Positions 39,222-49,479 are shown, counted from the stretch's first letter. The stretch: 64,000 nt of DNA from Pseudoxanthomonas composti (GCF_004122095.1 NZ_SAWZ01000010.1:62001-126000); one strand, 5' to 3'. Notes: generated by a model not told the origin, from the letters alone. Numbers and translations are program-made.

Positions 39222-41150
39222 ATGCGTATTGCCTTGGCGCTGCTGGCGCTGCTGATGTGGTCTCCGCAACAGGTGCTGGCGCAGGCCGCAGCCGACATGC
39301 CGGAGAAATTCGAGCGGGTGACCGCAGGGTTCGACTACGACCTGCGCACGGTGGAGATCCCGATGCGCGACGGGGTCAAGCTGCACACGGTGATCGTGCT
39401 GCCACGGGGAGGCAGGCAGTTGCCGATGCTGCTGACGCGGACTCCCTACGATGCCGAGGGCATGACCGGGCACCTGCGCAGCAGCCATCTGGTCGATGCG
39501 CTGGAAGGCTACGACAACTTCCCTGAGCTCTTCGCCGATGGCCGCTATATCCGCGTGGTGCAGGACATCCGCGGCAAGTACGGCTCGGAGGGCGCCTACA
39601 TCGTCAACCGTCCGCTGCGCGGGCCGCTCAACGACAGTGCGACCGACCACGCCACCGACACCTGGGACACGGTCGACTGGCTCTCGCGCCATGTGCCCGA
39701 GAGCAACGGAAAGGTCGGCATCCTGGGTATCTCCTACGACGGCTTCACCAGCCTGATGGCCTTGGTCAAACCGCATCCGGCGTTGAAGGCGGTGGCGGCC
39801 ATGAACCCGATGGTCGACAACTGGAAAGGGGACGACTGGTTCCACAACGGGGCCTTCCGCCAGATCAACCTGCCCTACATCTACAGCCAGGTGGGCACGC
39901 GCGCCAACAGCGTCACCTGGTGGGACGACACCCCGGACCAGTACACCCTGTTCCTGCGTGGCGGCTCGGCTGGCGCCCTGGCCAGCGCCCGGGGGATGGA
40001 GGACATCGGCTTCTATCGCAAGCTGCTGGCGCACCCGGCCTACGACGCGTTCTGGCAGCAGCAGGCGGTGGACCGCGTGCTGGCGCAGCAGCCGCTGGAG
40101 GTCCCCACCATGCTCGTCCACAGCCTTTGGGACCAGGAGGACATCTACGGGGCCATGGCCGTTTACCGCGCGCTAGCCAGGGATGAGGCCGAGCGGGCGC
40201 GCCTGTGGCTGGTGATGGGGCCCTGGAACCACGGCGGCGAACAAGGCGAGGGCAGCGCGCTGGGCGCCATCCGCCTGGGCAGCGATACCTCCCGGACTTT
40301 CGTGCACGACATGCTGCGCCCGTTCCTGGACCATTTCCTCCAGGACCAGGCGCCAGCGCTGAGCTTGGCGCACGTCAACGCCTTCCGGACCGGCGAGAAC
40401 CGATGGGAGTCCATGTCCGAGCTACCACGGGCGTGCGCCAGCGGTTGCCCGGTACAGCCCCGGCGTCTGTACCTGCAGCCAGGCATGCGGGCGGGGTTCA
40501 CGCCCGGCGCGACGGGGCAGGCAGGCTACACCGCCGATCCGGCCAAGCCGGTGCCGTATCTGCCCCTGCCCATCTTGACCAGCGAAAAGGACAGCGCGTG
40601 GGGACACTGGCTGGTGACCGACCAGCGCGAGATGGGCGCGCGACCGGATGTTCTTTCGTTCGTGACCGAGCCGTTGACCCAGCCCCTGCGCATCACAGGG
40701 ATGCCGCAGGTGGAGCTCACGGTGAGCACCAGCGCGCAGGATGGCGACTTCGTGGTGAAGCTGATCGATGTCTATCCCGATGCGGTACCCGGACAACCGG
40801 AGATGGGCGGGTATCAGCTGATGGTGGCGGCAGACATCCTGCGCGCGCGCTATCGCCAGGATCCGGCGCGGCCCGTGCCGATGACGCCGGGACAACTCAC
40901 GCCCCTCAAGTTTTCCCTGCCCCAGGCCCATCATGCCTTCCTGCCCGGCCATCGCCTGATGGTGCAGGTGCAGTCCAGCTGGTTCCCCCTGTACGACCGC
41001 AACCCGCAGCGCTGGGTGGAGAACATCTTCCAGGCCAAGCCTGAGGACTACCTGCCCGCGCAGATCACCGTGCAGCTGGGTGGGCCGCAGGCAAGCGCGT
41101 TGATCCTGCCTGTCGAGGGGGTGCCGGCGCCGCTGCCGGCCGATCGCTGA
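39222..41150 (+). CDS. CocE/NonD family hydrolase, alpha-amino-acid-ester-hydrolase-like
   Basis: A 642-residue secreted S15-type hydrolase. Signal peptide 1-20 (QVLA/QAAA); alpha/beta-hydrolase domain with nucleophile S171 in GISYDGF; likely acid in SLWDQEDIYG and histidine in GPWNHGG; C-terminal jelly-roll domain (about 430-620) of the X-Pro dipeptidyl-peptidase type. The pattern matches alpha-amino acid ester hydrolases of Xanthomonas and cephalosporin acylases, which act on alpha-amino acyl esters and beta-lactams. The ATG at 39222 starts the signal peptide; the frame is open further upstream but overlaps the divergent receptor gene. It may release amino acids or small peptides for uptake. 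Confidence 0.88.
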   Translation: MRIALALLALLMWSPQQVLAQAAADMPEKFERVTAGFDYDLRTVEIPMRDGVKLHTVIVLPRGGRQLPMLLTRTPYDAEGMTGHLRSSHLVDALEGYDNFPELFADGRYIRVVQDIRGKYGSEGAYIVNRPLRGPLNDSATDHATDTWDTVDWLSRHVPESNGKVGILGISYDGFTSLMALVKPHPALKAVAAMNPMVDNWKGDDWFHNGAFRQINLPYIYSQVGTRANSVTWWDDTPDQYTLFLRGGSAGALASARGMEDIGFYRKLLAHPAYDAFWQQQAVDRVLAQQPLEVPTMLVHSLWDQEDIYGAMAVYRALARDEAERARLWLVMGPWNHGGEQGEGSALGAIRLGSDTSRTFVHDMLRPFLDHFLQDQAPALSLAHVNAFRTGENRWESMSELPRACASGCPVQPRRLYLQPGMRAGFTPGATGQAGYTADPAKPVPYLPLPILTSEKDSAWGHWLVTDQREMGARPDVLSFVTEPLTQPLRITGMPQVELTVSTSAQDGDFVVKLIDVYPDAVPGQPEMGGYQLMVAADILRARYRQDPARPVPMTPGQLTPLKFSLPQAHHAFLPGHRLMVQVQSSWFPLYDRNPQRWVENIFQAKPEDYLPAQITVQLGGPQASALILPVEGVPAPLPADR

Positions 41151-41410
41151 GCCGCCCCGCAGCAGCGCACGGCCGCAGGCGTGGCCGGAGACGGGCGCGT
41201 GAGCGCGCTGGCCGGCGGATCGAACAGTGCAGCCGCGCTTGGCGGCCTCACCCACCTGGCTGATGGACCAGCCCAGGCGCGCGCTGCGCCCCAAGCCTGC
41301 GCGCGTGGGCGGATCTGCCAGCAGAACGGCTGGCTGTGTCCCAGTGGTGTCGTTGCCCACGACGGGTTGGCCGCCTAGCATCGCTGTCCCCCTTCGTGGT
41401 GCCTTCCTGC

Positions 41411-43015
41411 ATGCCCAGCCCCTCATCGCAGTCCCCTGAGCGCCCGCGCTGGTTCGTCGCCGGCGACCTCAACGGCTTCTTCGGCCTGGTGGTCGACAAC
41501 CTGTCGATCCTGGGCTTCATCGCCATGGCGCTGGTGGGGATGTTCCAGTTCCCCGCCGAGGTGGTGTTCGGCCGCATGTTTCCCGGCACCGCCTTCGGCG
41601 TGCTGGTCGGCAACCTGCTGTACACGCTGATGGCGCGCCGGCTGGCCCAGCGCACGGGCCGGGCCGATGTCACCGCGATGCCGCTGGGCCTGGATGCGCC
41701 CACCAGCATCGGCATGGCGCTGCTGGTGCTGGGCCCGGCCTTCCTCGGCTTCAAGGCCCAGGGGCTGGACCCGCAGGCCGCTGCGGTGGCCACCTGGAAG
41801 CTGGGCATGGCTTCGCTGATGGTGATGGGCCTGCTGAAGCTGGTGCTGTCCTTCTTCGGCGAGGCGGTCACGCGTGCCTTGCCGCGGGCGTCGCTGCTGG
41901 GTTCGATCGCGGGCATCGCCCTGGTGCTGATGGGGTTCCTGCCGCTGGTGGAAGCCCTGCGCTCGCCCATCGTCGGCCTGGTGACGCTGGGCCTGCTGCT
42001 GTACGTGCTGATCGCCGGGCAGCGCCTGCCGATTCCGCTGCCGGGCGTGCTGGTGGCCTTCATCGTCGGCACGGTGCTGTACTACGGGCTTGGCTCGATC
42101 GGCCTGGGCGCACCGGGCTTCACGCTGCCGGCGTGGACGCCGCCGCAGGTGGTGCTGCCGCTGCCGACCCTGGGTTTCATCGATGGGCTGCCCTCGACCG
42201 TGCCCTACCTGCCGCTGCTGCTGCCCTTCGGCCTGCTGATGGTGGTCGGTGGCATCAACGTCAGCGAGAGCGCGCGCGCGGCCGGCGATGACTACCGCAC
42301 CCGCGACATCCTGCTGGTGGAAGCCTTCGCCACCCTGGTGGCGGGTTTGTGCGGTGGCGTGGCGCAGACCACGCCCTACATCGGCCAGCCGGCCTACAAG
42401 CACATGGGCGCGCGCAGTGGCTACACGCTGCTGACGGGGGTGTTCATCGGCATCGGCGGCATGCTCGGCATCGTCTCGGGTCTGGTGCAGTGGCTGCCGA
42501 TGGCGGTGCTGGCGCCGATCATCGTGTATGTCGCCATCGACATCACCACGCAGGCGTTCCAGGCCACGCCGCAGAAGCACGCCGGGGCGATGGTGCTGGG
42601 CTTCCTGCCGTCGGTGGCCTACCTGCTGGCGATCAAGGCGCCGGGCTGGATCGCGCCGGAACAGATGGCGGCCATGCGCACCACGCTGGACGGTCACGGC
42701 CTGCCGGAGCTGGCGGTGATCCTGGCCCTGGGCAACGGCTTCATCATCACCGCGATGCTGTGGACCGCGGCGGTGGTGGCGATGGTCGATGGCCGCCTGC
42801 TGCGCGGGGCGGGGTTCCTGCTGGTGGCTGCGTTGCTGACGCTGTTCGGGCTGATCCATTCGGTCGATCCGCGCGGCGGCGTCTACCTGCCGTGGCAGCT
42901 GGAGGGGCTGGCCCGCACCATCAGCTGGCAGTTCGTGGGCGCCTACCTGGCCCTGGCGGCGCTGATGGCCGCGCTGTCGCTGCTGCCGGTCAGGAAGGGC
43001 GCGGCGGGGCACTGA
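41411..43015 (+). CDS. NCS2-like permease (xanthine/uracil-type)
   Basis: A 534-residue integral membrane protein with about 12-13 hydrophobic segments. Its start WFVAGDLNGFFGLVVDNLSILGFIAMAL and the segments FGLLMVVGGINVSESARAAGDDY and AQTTPYIGQPAYKHMGARSGYT fit a branch of the nucleobase:cation symporter-2 superfamily distantly related to AzgA. Substrate unknown; no purine genes are nearby. The ATG at 41411 begins a short hydrophilic leader; 25 earlier codons are discarded. The 260 bp before it hold nothing recognisable. Confidence 0.7.
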   Translation: MPSPSSQSPERPRWFVAGDLNGFFGLVVDNLSILGFIAMALVGMFQFPAEVVFGRMFPGTAFGVLVGNLLYTLMARRLAQRTGRADVTAMPLGLDAPTSIGMALLVLGPAFLGFKAQGLDPQAAAVATWKLGMASLMVMGLLKLVLSFFGEAVTRALPRASLLGSIAGIALVLMGFLPLVEALRSPIVGLVTLGLLLYVLIAGQRLPIPLPGVLVAFIVGTVLYYGLGSIGLGAPGFTLPAWTPPQVVLPLPTLGFIDGLPSTVPYLPLLLPFGLLMVVGGINVSESARAAGDDYRTRDILLVEAFATLVAGLCGGVAQTTPYIGQPAYKHMGARSGYTLLTGVFIGIGGMLGIVSGLVQWLPMAVLAPIIVYVAIDITTQAFQATPQKHAGAMVLGFLPSVAYLLAIKAPGWIAPEQMAAMRTTLDGHGLPELAVILALGNGFIITAMLWTAAVVAMVDGRLLRGAGFLLVAALLTLFGLIHSVDPRGGVYLPWQLEGLARTISWQFVGAYLALAALMAALSLLPVRKGAAGH

Positions 43016-43366
43016 GGCTTGCACCCGATGCGCCGGCGCCTGGCCGGCGCGCCCCTCGAATCAACGCTCCCACAGGTCGGCCGCGCCTGTGGATTGCAGG
43101 CGCCGCCGCTGCGCTTGCACCTGTGATGGATTGCGCAGCGGGGCGCTTGGCACATTGCCGTTGATCAGCGGGTCAGGGGCTGGCCCACCTGCCGGTGGCC
43201 GCCGCGTCGCGGTCAGCCCGGCGCGACATGTGAAGACTGGCTGTCGCCTGACTGGCATCATGGCCCGCGGTGCCGAAACGGGGCGGCCCATTGATGGCAG
43301 CCGATGCCTGCGCGCATCATGTGCCGCTTCTCACAGCCCGTCACGCCAACGCGTTCCAAGGATTCG
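43016..43366. other. Non-coding gap before mprF with a GC-rich hairpin
   Basis: About 350 bp without a convincing gene. Right after the permease lies GCGCCGGC-(5)-GCCGGCGC (43030-43050), a perfect 8-bp hairpin without a T-run. The remainder contains short GC-rich repeats and no obvious promoter. Confidence 0.4.
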
Positions 43367-45949
43367 ATGCGCCTGACGTTACGCCGCTTTTCCCAGGTCT
43401 GGACCAGCCGACTGCTACAGTACGGCGCGCGTTGGAAGACCGTGGCGCTGTTGGCCGGCGCCATTGTGCTGGTGGGGCTGGTCTCCGAGGCCTTCCACGG
43501 TTTCTGGACGCAGATCCATTACGCGGCGGTGGTCGAGGCCATGCGCGCCACCCCGTGGCAGCAGTTGGCCCTGGCCCTGGGCGCCACCGCCGTCAGTTTC
43601 GCCAGCCTCACCGGGTACGACGCGTCCTCGCTGCGCTACGTCGGCGCCAAGGTGCGCTATCCCATCGTGGCCAAGGCCTCGTTCATCGCCTATGCGCTGG
43701 CCAACACCATCGGCCTTGGGGTGTTCACCGGCGGGGCGGTGCGCATGCGCCTGTACGGCGCGGCCGGCGTGGAGCCGGGCACCATCACCAAGGCGATCGC
43801 CTTCAATGCCCTGGCCTTCGGGCTGGGCATCAGCGTGGTGGGCGCGGTCGGCCTGATGGTCGATGCGCAGGCGCTGGCGCCGGTGCTGCGCCTGCCACCG
43901 GGCATCCTGATGGTCATTGGTGGCGCGGCCCTGCTGGTGACGCTGTGGCTGCTGCTGATGTGCCACAAGGGGCAGGCCAGGATCGGCCGTTGGACGATCC
44001 AACTGCCCACCCCGGCCCTGGCCTGGGGCCAGCTGGCGCTGTCGGCACTGGATATCGTCGCTACCGGCGCGGTGCTGTGGTTCCTGCTGCCGGCCGGCAC
44101 CATCGATTTCATTACCTTCATCGGCTTCTTCGCTGCGGCGATGGTGGCCGGCGTGATCAGCCACGTGCCTGGTGGCCTGGGCGTGTTCGAAGCGGTGATG
44201 CTGGTTGCCCTGGGCGGGCGTATCTCACCGGAGGCCCTGGCCAGCGCCCTGGTGCTCTATCGCATCATCTACTACCTGTTGCCGCTGCTGCTGGCGCTGC
44301 TGGTGCTGGTCTCGCACGAGGTCGGCAATGCCACCACCACGCCGGTCGCGCGCGCGGTGGCCAGCCTGGCGCCGCGCTTGCTTGCCGCCTTCACCCTGGT
44401 GGTGGCGGTGATGCTGCTGGTGTCCGGGGTGACGCCCTCGACCGTCGAGGCGATCCAACTGCTGTCGCTGAGCGTGCCGCTGCCGCTGGTGGAGGCCTCG
44501 CATTTCCTGAGCTCCATCATCGGCGTGGTGCTGCTGTTCGTGGCGCGGGCCCTGCTGCGGCGCCTGGATGCGGCGTGGTGGGCGGCGCTGGTGATGACCA
44601 TCGTGGCCCTGCTGCTGGCCCTGCCCAAGGGCGTGGCGCTGACCGAGTTCCTGCTGCTGGCCACGCTGACCCTGGCGCTGGCGGTCTCGCACAAGCAGTT
44701 CAACCGCCGCGCCTCGCTGCTGGCCGTGCCCTTCAGCGGCGGCTGGCTGCTGGCGATGGCGGCCATCTGCGTGGCGGTGACCGGGCTGCTGTTCTTTTCC
44801 TACCAGGATGTCGAGTACCGGCAGCAGCTGTGGTGGCGGTTCGAGTTCGATGCCGAGGCGCCCCGTTCGCTGCGGGCGATGGTGGCCATCGCCATCCTGA
44901 TGCTGGCCATCGCCATCCGTCAGCTGCTGCGCGGGCATCCCTCCGCGCTGGCCCTGCCCGGACCGGCCGAGCTGAGCCGCGCGGCGGAGATCGTCCGCGC
45001 CAGCGATAGTGCCGACGCCGGCCTGGCGCTGACTGGCGACAAGCACCTGCTGTTCTCCGATTCGGGCAAGGCGTTCCTGAGTTTCGGCCGCAAGGGCCGC
45101 TCGTGGGTGGCGCTGGGCGATCCGGTGGGCCCGCGCGAGGAATGGAACGAGCTGGTGTGGCGCCTGGTCGAGCAAGCGCGCGATGCCGGTGCGCGCGCCT
45201 GCTTCTACCAGGTGCGCCCGGAGTCGCTCACCCTGTACCTGGATGCCGGCCTGCGCCTGTTCAAGCTGGGCGAGTACGCCTATGTGCCGCTGGCCGATTT
45301 CAGCCTGCAGGGCAAGCGCCGGCAGAACCTGCGCACCGCGGTCAATCGCGCCGAGCGCGAGGGCATGAGCTTCGAGGTGATCGAGATCGAACGCGTGCCC
45401 GCCCTGCTGCCCGAACTGCGCGCGGTCTCCGATGCCTGGCTGGCCAAGCACAAGACCGCCGAGAAGCGGTTCTCGGTGGGCGCCTTCGTCGATGCCTACA
45501 TCCTGCGCAACCCGGTGGCAGTGGTGCGCAAGGACGAGAAGGTCATCGCCTTCGCCTCGCTGCTGTCCACCGGCACCGCCCAGGAGGCCAGCGTGGATCT
45601 CATGCGCCACGCCGAGGACATGCCCAACGGCACCATGGATTTCCTGTTTGCCCGCCTGATGCAGCACTTCGCCGCGCTGGGCTACCAGCGTTTCGGCCTG
45701 GGCATGGCGCCGCTGTCGGGCATGGCCGGACACGCTCTGGCGCCGAAGTGGCACCGGCTGGGCCGCATGCTGTTTTCGCATGGCGAGAATTTCTACAACT
45801 TCCGCGGGCTGCGCTCGTTCAAGGAAAAGTTCGATCCCCGCTGGGAAGCGCGCTATCTGGCCTCGCCCGGGGGCATCACCCCGTTGTTCACGCTGGCCGA
45901 CATCGCGGCCCTGATCAGCGGCGGCTACAAGGGAGTCATCTCGAAATGA
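43367..45949 (+). CDS. mprF: Bifunctional lysylphosphatidylglycerol flippase/synthetase MprF
   Basis: An 860-residue protein. The N-terminal half (about 1-530) has around 13-14 hydrophobic segments forming the flippase; the C-terminal cytosolic domain (about 550-855) is the DUF2156 aminoacyl-PG synthase, with FYQVRPESLTLYLDAGL, LRTAVNRAEREGMSFEV and NFRGLRSFKEKFDPRWEARYL. It transfers an amino acid, usually lysine, from tRNA to phosphatidylglycerol and moves the product outward, giving resistance to cationic peptides. AAGGA lies 4 bp before the ATG at 43367. It overlaps the acvB start by 4 bp (ATGA). Confidence 0.95.
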   Translation: MRLTLRRFSQVWTSRLLQYGARWKTVALLAGAIVLVGLVSEAFHGFWTQIHYAAVVEAMRATPWQQLALALGATAVSFASLTGYDASSLRYVGAKVRYPIVAKASFIAYALANTIGLGVFTGGAVRMRLYGAAGVEPGTITKAIAFNALAFGLGISVVGAVGLMVDAQALAPVLRLPPGILMVIGGAALLVTLWLLLMCHKGQARIGRWTIQLPTPALAWGQLALSALDIVATGAVLWFLLPAGTIDFITFIGFFAAAMVAGVISHVPGGLGVFEAVMLVALGGRISPEALASALVLYRIIYYLLPLLLALLVLVSHEVGNATTTPVARAVASLAPRLLAAFTLVVAVMLLVSGVTPSTVEAIQLLSLSVPLPLVEASHFLSSIIGVVLLFVARALLRRLDAAWWAALVMTIVALLLALPKGVALTEFLLLATLTLALAVSHKQFNRRASLLAVPFSGGWLLAMAAICVAVTGLLFFSYQDVEYRQQLWWRFEFDAEAPRSLRAMVAIAILMLAIAIRQLLRGHPSALALPGPAELSRAAEIVRASDSADAGLALTGDKHLLFSDSGKAFLSFGRKGRSWVALGDPVGPREEWNELVWRLVEQARDAGARACFYQVRPESLTLYLDAGLRLFKLGEYAYVPLADFSLQGKRRQNLRTAVNRAEREGMSFEVIEIERVPALLPELRAVSDAWLAKHKTAEKRFSVGAFVDAYILRNPVAVVRKDEKVIAFASLLSTGTAQEASVDLMRHAEDMPNGTMDFLFARLMQHFAALGYQRFGLGMAPLSGMAGHALAPKWHRLGRMLFSHGENFYNFRGLRSFKEKFDPRWEARYLASPGGITPLFTLADIAALISGGYKGVISK

Positions 45950-47298
45950 TCCGTCCGCTTCTCGCTGCGGTGTTGTCCCTGGCCGCGCTTGCGCCCTGCG
46001 CCGCGCAGGAGCGGCTGTCGCATGGCTTCTTCGAGGACGTGGCCCTCTATCGGCCCAAGGGCGAAGCCGCGCGTGCGGTGCTGCTGCTGTCCGACGCGCA
46101 GGGCTGGGATGCGCACGCGCAAGCCCTGGCGAGCGCGCTGGCGGCCGATGGCGCCTTCGTCGCCGGCATCGATACGGCCAAGCTGCGCAAGGCCTTCATC
46201 GCCGATGGCGGCACCTGCACCTTTCCGGCCGGCGACCTGGAGAACCTGTCGCATTACCTGCAGGGCTATGCGCGCCTGCCGGGCTACCGCACGCCGGTGC
46301 TGGTGGGCGTGGGCGCGGGGGGCTCGATCGCCTATGCGATGAGCGCCAAGGCGCAGCCGGCGGTGTTCGCCGGCGCGGTCACCACTGGCTTCAAACCGGT
46401 GCTGGACTGGGGCAAGCCGCCGTGCAAGGACCAGGCGGACCTGTTCCAAGCCGGTGCATCCAAGACCGAAGTCGCCTTGCGGCCGGTCACGCCGCTGGCC
46501 GCGCCCTGGGTCGCGCTGGCAGCGCCTGCGCAGGTCGAAGCGCTGCGCGCGTTCCAGCAGGGCATGAAGGGCGCGGCGCTCAGTCGCAAACCCTCCGTGC
46601 AAGGCGTGCTTGCGGCGACCCGCGCGCTGGGCAAGACCAGCGCGATGGACGACACGCCGCCGGCCCCCGGCAGCCTGAAGGACCTGCCGCTGATCGAGGT
46701 CAAAGCCACGGCCGCCGAAAGCGACACCTATGCGGTGCTGCTCAGCGGCGATGGCGGCTGGGCGGGACTGGACAAGGAGGTGGCGGCGGCGCTGGCGGCC
46801 AAGGGCATTCCGGTGGTGGGCTTCGACTCCCTGCGCTACTTCTGGACGCCGCGCAAGCCCGAAGGACTGGCCAAGGACCTGGACCGGGTGCTGCGCTACT
46901 ACGGCCCGCAGTGGAAGAAGAAGCGCGTGCTGTTGCTGGGTTATTCGCAGGGCGCCGATGTGCTGCCCTTCGCCATCAATCGCCTGCCGGCGTCCACCCG
47001 CGCGCAGATCGCGCAGACGGTGCTGATGGGTCTGAGCGAGAAAGCCTCCTTCGAGTTCCATGTCACCAACTGGATGTCGGTGGACGACGACGATGGCCTG
47101 CCGATCCTGCCCGAGGCCAGCAAGCTCAGTGCCGCGCAGACGCTGTGCGTCAAGGGCGAGGGCGAGAACGACTCGCTGTGCGACCGCATCCCGCCGGCGC
47201 ACGTGCAGGTGACCTCGCTGCCAGGCGGGCATCACTTCGGTGGCGACTACGCGCGCCTGGCCGAGGTGATCCTGCAGCGGGTGCCCAAGGCGCCTTGA
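45946..47298 (+). CDS. acvB: AcvB/VirJ-like periplasmic lysyl-phosphatidylglycerol hydrolase
   Basis: A 450-residue secreted alpha/beta-hydrolase. Signal peptide about 1-20 (CAAQ). Two hydrolase-like halves are visible; the C-terminal VirJ domain has YAVLLSGDGGWAGLDKEVA, the nucleophile S334 in GYSQGAD, and a late His in PGGHHFGGD. In Agrobacterium, AcvB hydrolyses lysyl-phosphatidylglycerol in the periplasm and is encoded next to the MprF homologue LpiA. The 4-bp overlap with mprF therefore fits a make-and-remove pair for a cationic lipid. The N-terminal half looks like a degenerate hydrolase fold. Confidence 0.88.
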   Translation: MIRPLLAAVLSLAALAPCAAQERLSHGFFEDVALYRPKGEAARAVLLLSDAQGWDAHAQALASALAADGAFVAGIDTAKLRKAFIADGGTCTFPAGDLENLSHYLQGYARLPGYRTPVLVGVGAGGSIAYAMSAKAQPAVFAGAVTTGFKPVLDWGKPPCKDQADLFQAGASKTEVALRPVTPLAAPWVALAAPAQVEALRAFQQGMKGAALSRKPSVQGVLAATRALGKTSAMDDTPPAPGSLKDLPLIEVKATAAESDTYAVLLSGDGGWAGLDKEVAAALAAKGIPVVGFDSLRYFWTPRKPEGLAKDLDRVLRYYGPQWKKKRVLLLGYSQGADVLPFAINRLPASTRAQIAQTVLMGLSEKASFEFHVTNWMSVDDDDGLPILPEASKLSAAQTLCVKGEGENDSLCDRIPPAHVQVTSLPGGHHFGGDYARLAEVILQRVPKAP

Positions 47299-47387
47299 GC
47301 GCGCCTCGGATGACCCAGCTCCCACAAGGCCGCGCCGCCAGAAGGTTCGCGGCCCCAGTGGTCTCTGCCGTTCTGGCCTTCAGGTGT

Positions 47388-49349
47388 TCAGCCCATCGGG
47401 TGTTGGCGCGTGCGTTCCAACGCCAACGCCAGCAGCCGTGCCTCGATCCAGGCGCTCAGGCTGCCGGGTGCATTCAGTCCCATGCGTGACAGGCAGCCCG
47501 GGTCCGCAGTGCCGCCCGAGACGATCGCGCCGAGCAAGTTCGCAAGCCGCGCGCGGCGTGTGGCCGTGTGGTCCTTCAGCCAGCCCAGGGCGCGCACCAG
47601 GCGCTGCTCGGTGGCGGTGAAGTCGCTGCCCAGCGGGTAGTCGGGCAGGGTGCCGTCGCGGCGGAAGGGCCCAAGCGCGGCGGCCAGCGCCTCGGGCGTG
47701 TTGCCGGAGGCCGATACAGCCACGGCGTGCTCCTGGCCCAGCTTGCCCGCGGCGATCGCCTGCTGCCGCAATGGCGCCTGGAAGCGCGCGTCGGCCACGT
47801 CCAGCATGCGTGCCACGCAGTCCTCGTCGGCCTGCCCGCGCAGGTCGGCGATGCCGTATTCGGTGACGTAGAGATCGCGCAGGTGCCGCGGGATGGTGGT
47901 GTGGCCGTAGTTCCAGCGCAGGTTGGACGCGGCCTTGCCCCCAGCCTCGGCACGGGTGGCCCGCAGCATCAGGACGCTGCGGGCATCTTCCAGCGCATCG
48001 GACATGGCCACGAAGTTGTACTGCCCGCCCACCCCGGAGACCACCCGCCCGTCCTCCAGCCCGTCGGAGACCGCCGCACCCAGCAGTGTGGCCATCATGC
48101 AGGTGTTGAAGAAGCGCGCGTGCTGGCGCTGCAGACGCTCCAGCGCCTCATCGCCGCCGTAGAGCTGGTTGATCTGGCTGATGCGGCGCATGCCGATGGC
48201 CCGGCGCTGTTCGCGGTCCAGGTTGCGCAGCCAGTCGTAGAACTCGGGCGAACCCAGGTAGAAGGCGCCGTGCAGGTACTGACCTTCCTCCAGCAGCCGC
48301 TGCCGGTCCGCGTCGCTGGCGCTGCCTTGCTGCAGGCGCTGCATCAGGGGCAGGTCATCGACCACGCGGCGACGGATCACCCCGTGCTGCACCAGCTGGC
48401 GGAAGCCTTCGTTGAGCATCTCGCTGCAGCCGTACAGGCCCGTCTGGAAGGGCTCCAGCCCCCCGCTCTCCACCACCGCCGGATGTTCCGGCAGCCCTGG
48501 GTCCAGCGCCGCCAGCACCTGGCGATAGCGTGCGTTGTCGGTATGCCGCAGCACCAGCGCGTGGCTGAGCGCGTCGGCCAGGGCGCCGATGCCGATCTGC
48601 AGGGTGCCGCCGTCGCGCACCACGGCGCTGGCGTACAGGCCGATGGCGTAATCGACATCGCCCACCGGCTGGCGCGGCAGGGCGAACAGCGCCGGGTGCG
48701 GGCCGGGTGGGGACAGGACCACATCGAAGAAATCCTCCGGCACCGCCGCGCTGCCGCCCAGCCAGGGCAGGTGCGGATCGATCTCGGCCACCAGCAGCGG
48801 CCGCGGCAGGCCGCGCCGGGCGATGGCGTCCAGCAGGTCCTGGGTGGTGTCGTTGTTGCACGAGAGCGATAGCGCGGTGCCGTGCGGCTGCCGGGCGACC
48901 TTCTGCACGATCACGTTGGGCGCACGCTGGGCCACCGCATCGGCCGCGGCGGTGTAGTTGAGGCTGGTGTAGGCGCGCTGGGCCTGGCGGCTGCGCAGCA
49001 GCGCGCCGGACTGCATGTAGAACTCCTCCACCCGGATATGCGCCGGCAGAGCATCGGCACGCAGCGCCTGCACGTAGCGCAACCGCGGGAAGTCCTGGCC
49101 AAAGTGGCGCGCGGCGAAAGGTCCGAAGAATCGCGCCTGCAGGCCGCTGCCGACTTCGGGCGGGTCCAGCGACAGGGCGGTGTATAGGTGCAGCGCGCGC
49201 GAAGAATCGGCCGCTATGCGCTCGTAGAGCGCGTTGAGCAGGCGATGCGGCTTGCCCAGGCCCAGCGGCGCGGCAAGCCGCAGCGGACCGGGGACACGGG
49301 ACAGGAGCAGGTCGACGGCGTCGGACAGGGTGGTGAGGTGCTCAGGCAT
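47388..49349 (-). CDS. Acetyl-CoA hydrolase/transferase family protein
   Basis: A 653-residue protein of the class I CoA-transferase superfamily. Landmarks are LYTALSLDPPEVGSGLQARFFGP, LQIGIGALADALSHALVLRH and the C-terminal SGVGGQYNFVAMSDALEDARSVLMLRAT, typical of acetyl-CoA hydrolase/4-hydroxybutyrate CoA-transferase proteins. This long form (over 600 residues) is larger than the common 500-residue enzymes. It probably moves CoA between acetate and other short acids in the cytosol. The start at 49349 (MPEHLTTLSD) was preferred; an ATG 4 codons earlier is possible. Confidence 0.85.
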   Translation of the reverse strand: MPEHLTTLSDAVDLLLSRVPGPLRLAAPLGLGKPHRLLNALYERIAADSSRALHLYTALSLDPPEVGSGLQARFFGPFAARHFGQDFPRLRYVQALRADALPAHIRVEEFYMQSGALLRSRQAQRAYTSLNYTAAADAVAQRAPNVIVQKVARQPHGTALSLSCNNDTTQDLLDAIARRGLPRPLLVAEIDPHLPWLGGSAAVPEDFFDVVLSPPGPHPALFALPRQPVGDVDYAIGLYASAVVRDGGTLQIGIGALADALSHALVLRHTDNARYRQVLAALDPGLPEHPAVVESGGLEPFQTGLYGCSEMLNEGFRQLVQHGVIRRRVVDDLPLMQRLQQGSASDADRQRLLEEGQYLHGAFYLGSPEFYDWLRNLDREQRRAIGMRRISQINQLYGGDEALERLQRQHARFFNTCMMATLLGAAVSDGLEDGRVVSGVGGQYNFVAMSDALEDARSVLMLRATRAEAGGKAASNLRWNYGHTTIPRHLRDLYVTEYGIADLRGQADEDCVARMLDVADARFQAPLRQQAIAAGKLGQEHAVAVSASGNTPEALAAALGPFRRDGTLPDYPLGSDFTATEQRLVRALGWLKDHTATRRARLANLLGAIVSGGTADPGCLSRMGLNAPGSLSAWIEARLLALALERTRQHPMG

Positions 49350-49479
49350 GGGGCCTAGCATGGCCGCGCCCCCGTCCAGCCATTGTCGCGGTGGTGGCAA
49401 GCGCGGCCGGGGGAGCGCCTGGCGCCCGAGGTCCCTGCCAGGGCCGCCCACGCGCCGGTGTCGCGAATGACATGGCAAA

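Noticed and set aside
39254-39526. Overlapping short frames inside the hydrolase, receptor and mprF genes
   Set aside because: All are out-of-frame shadows of genes with clear domains and catalytic motifs.
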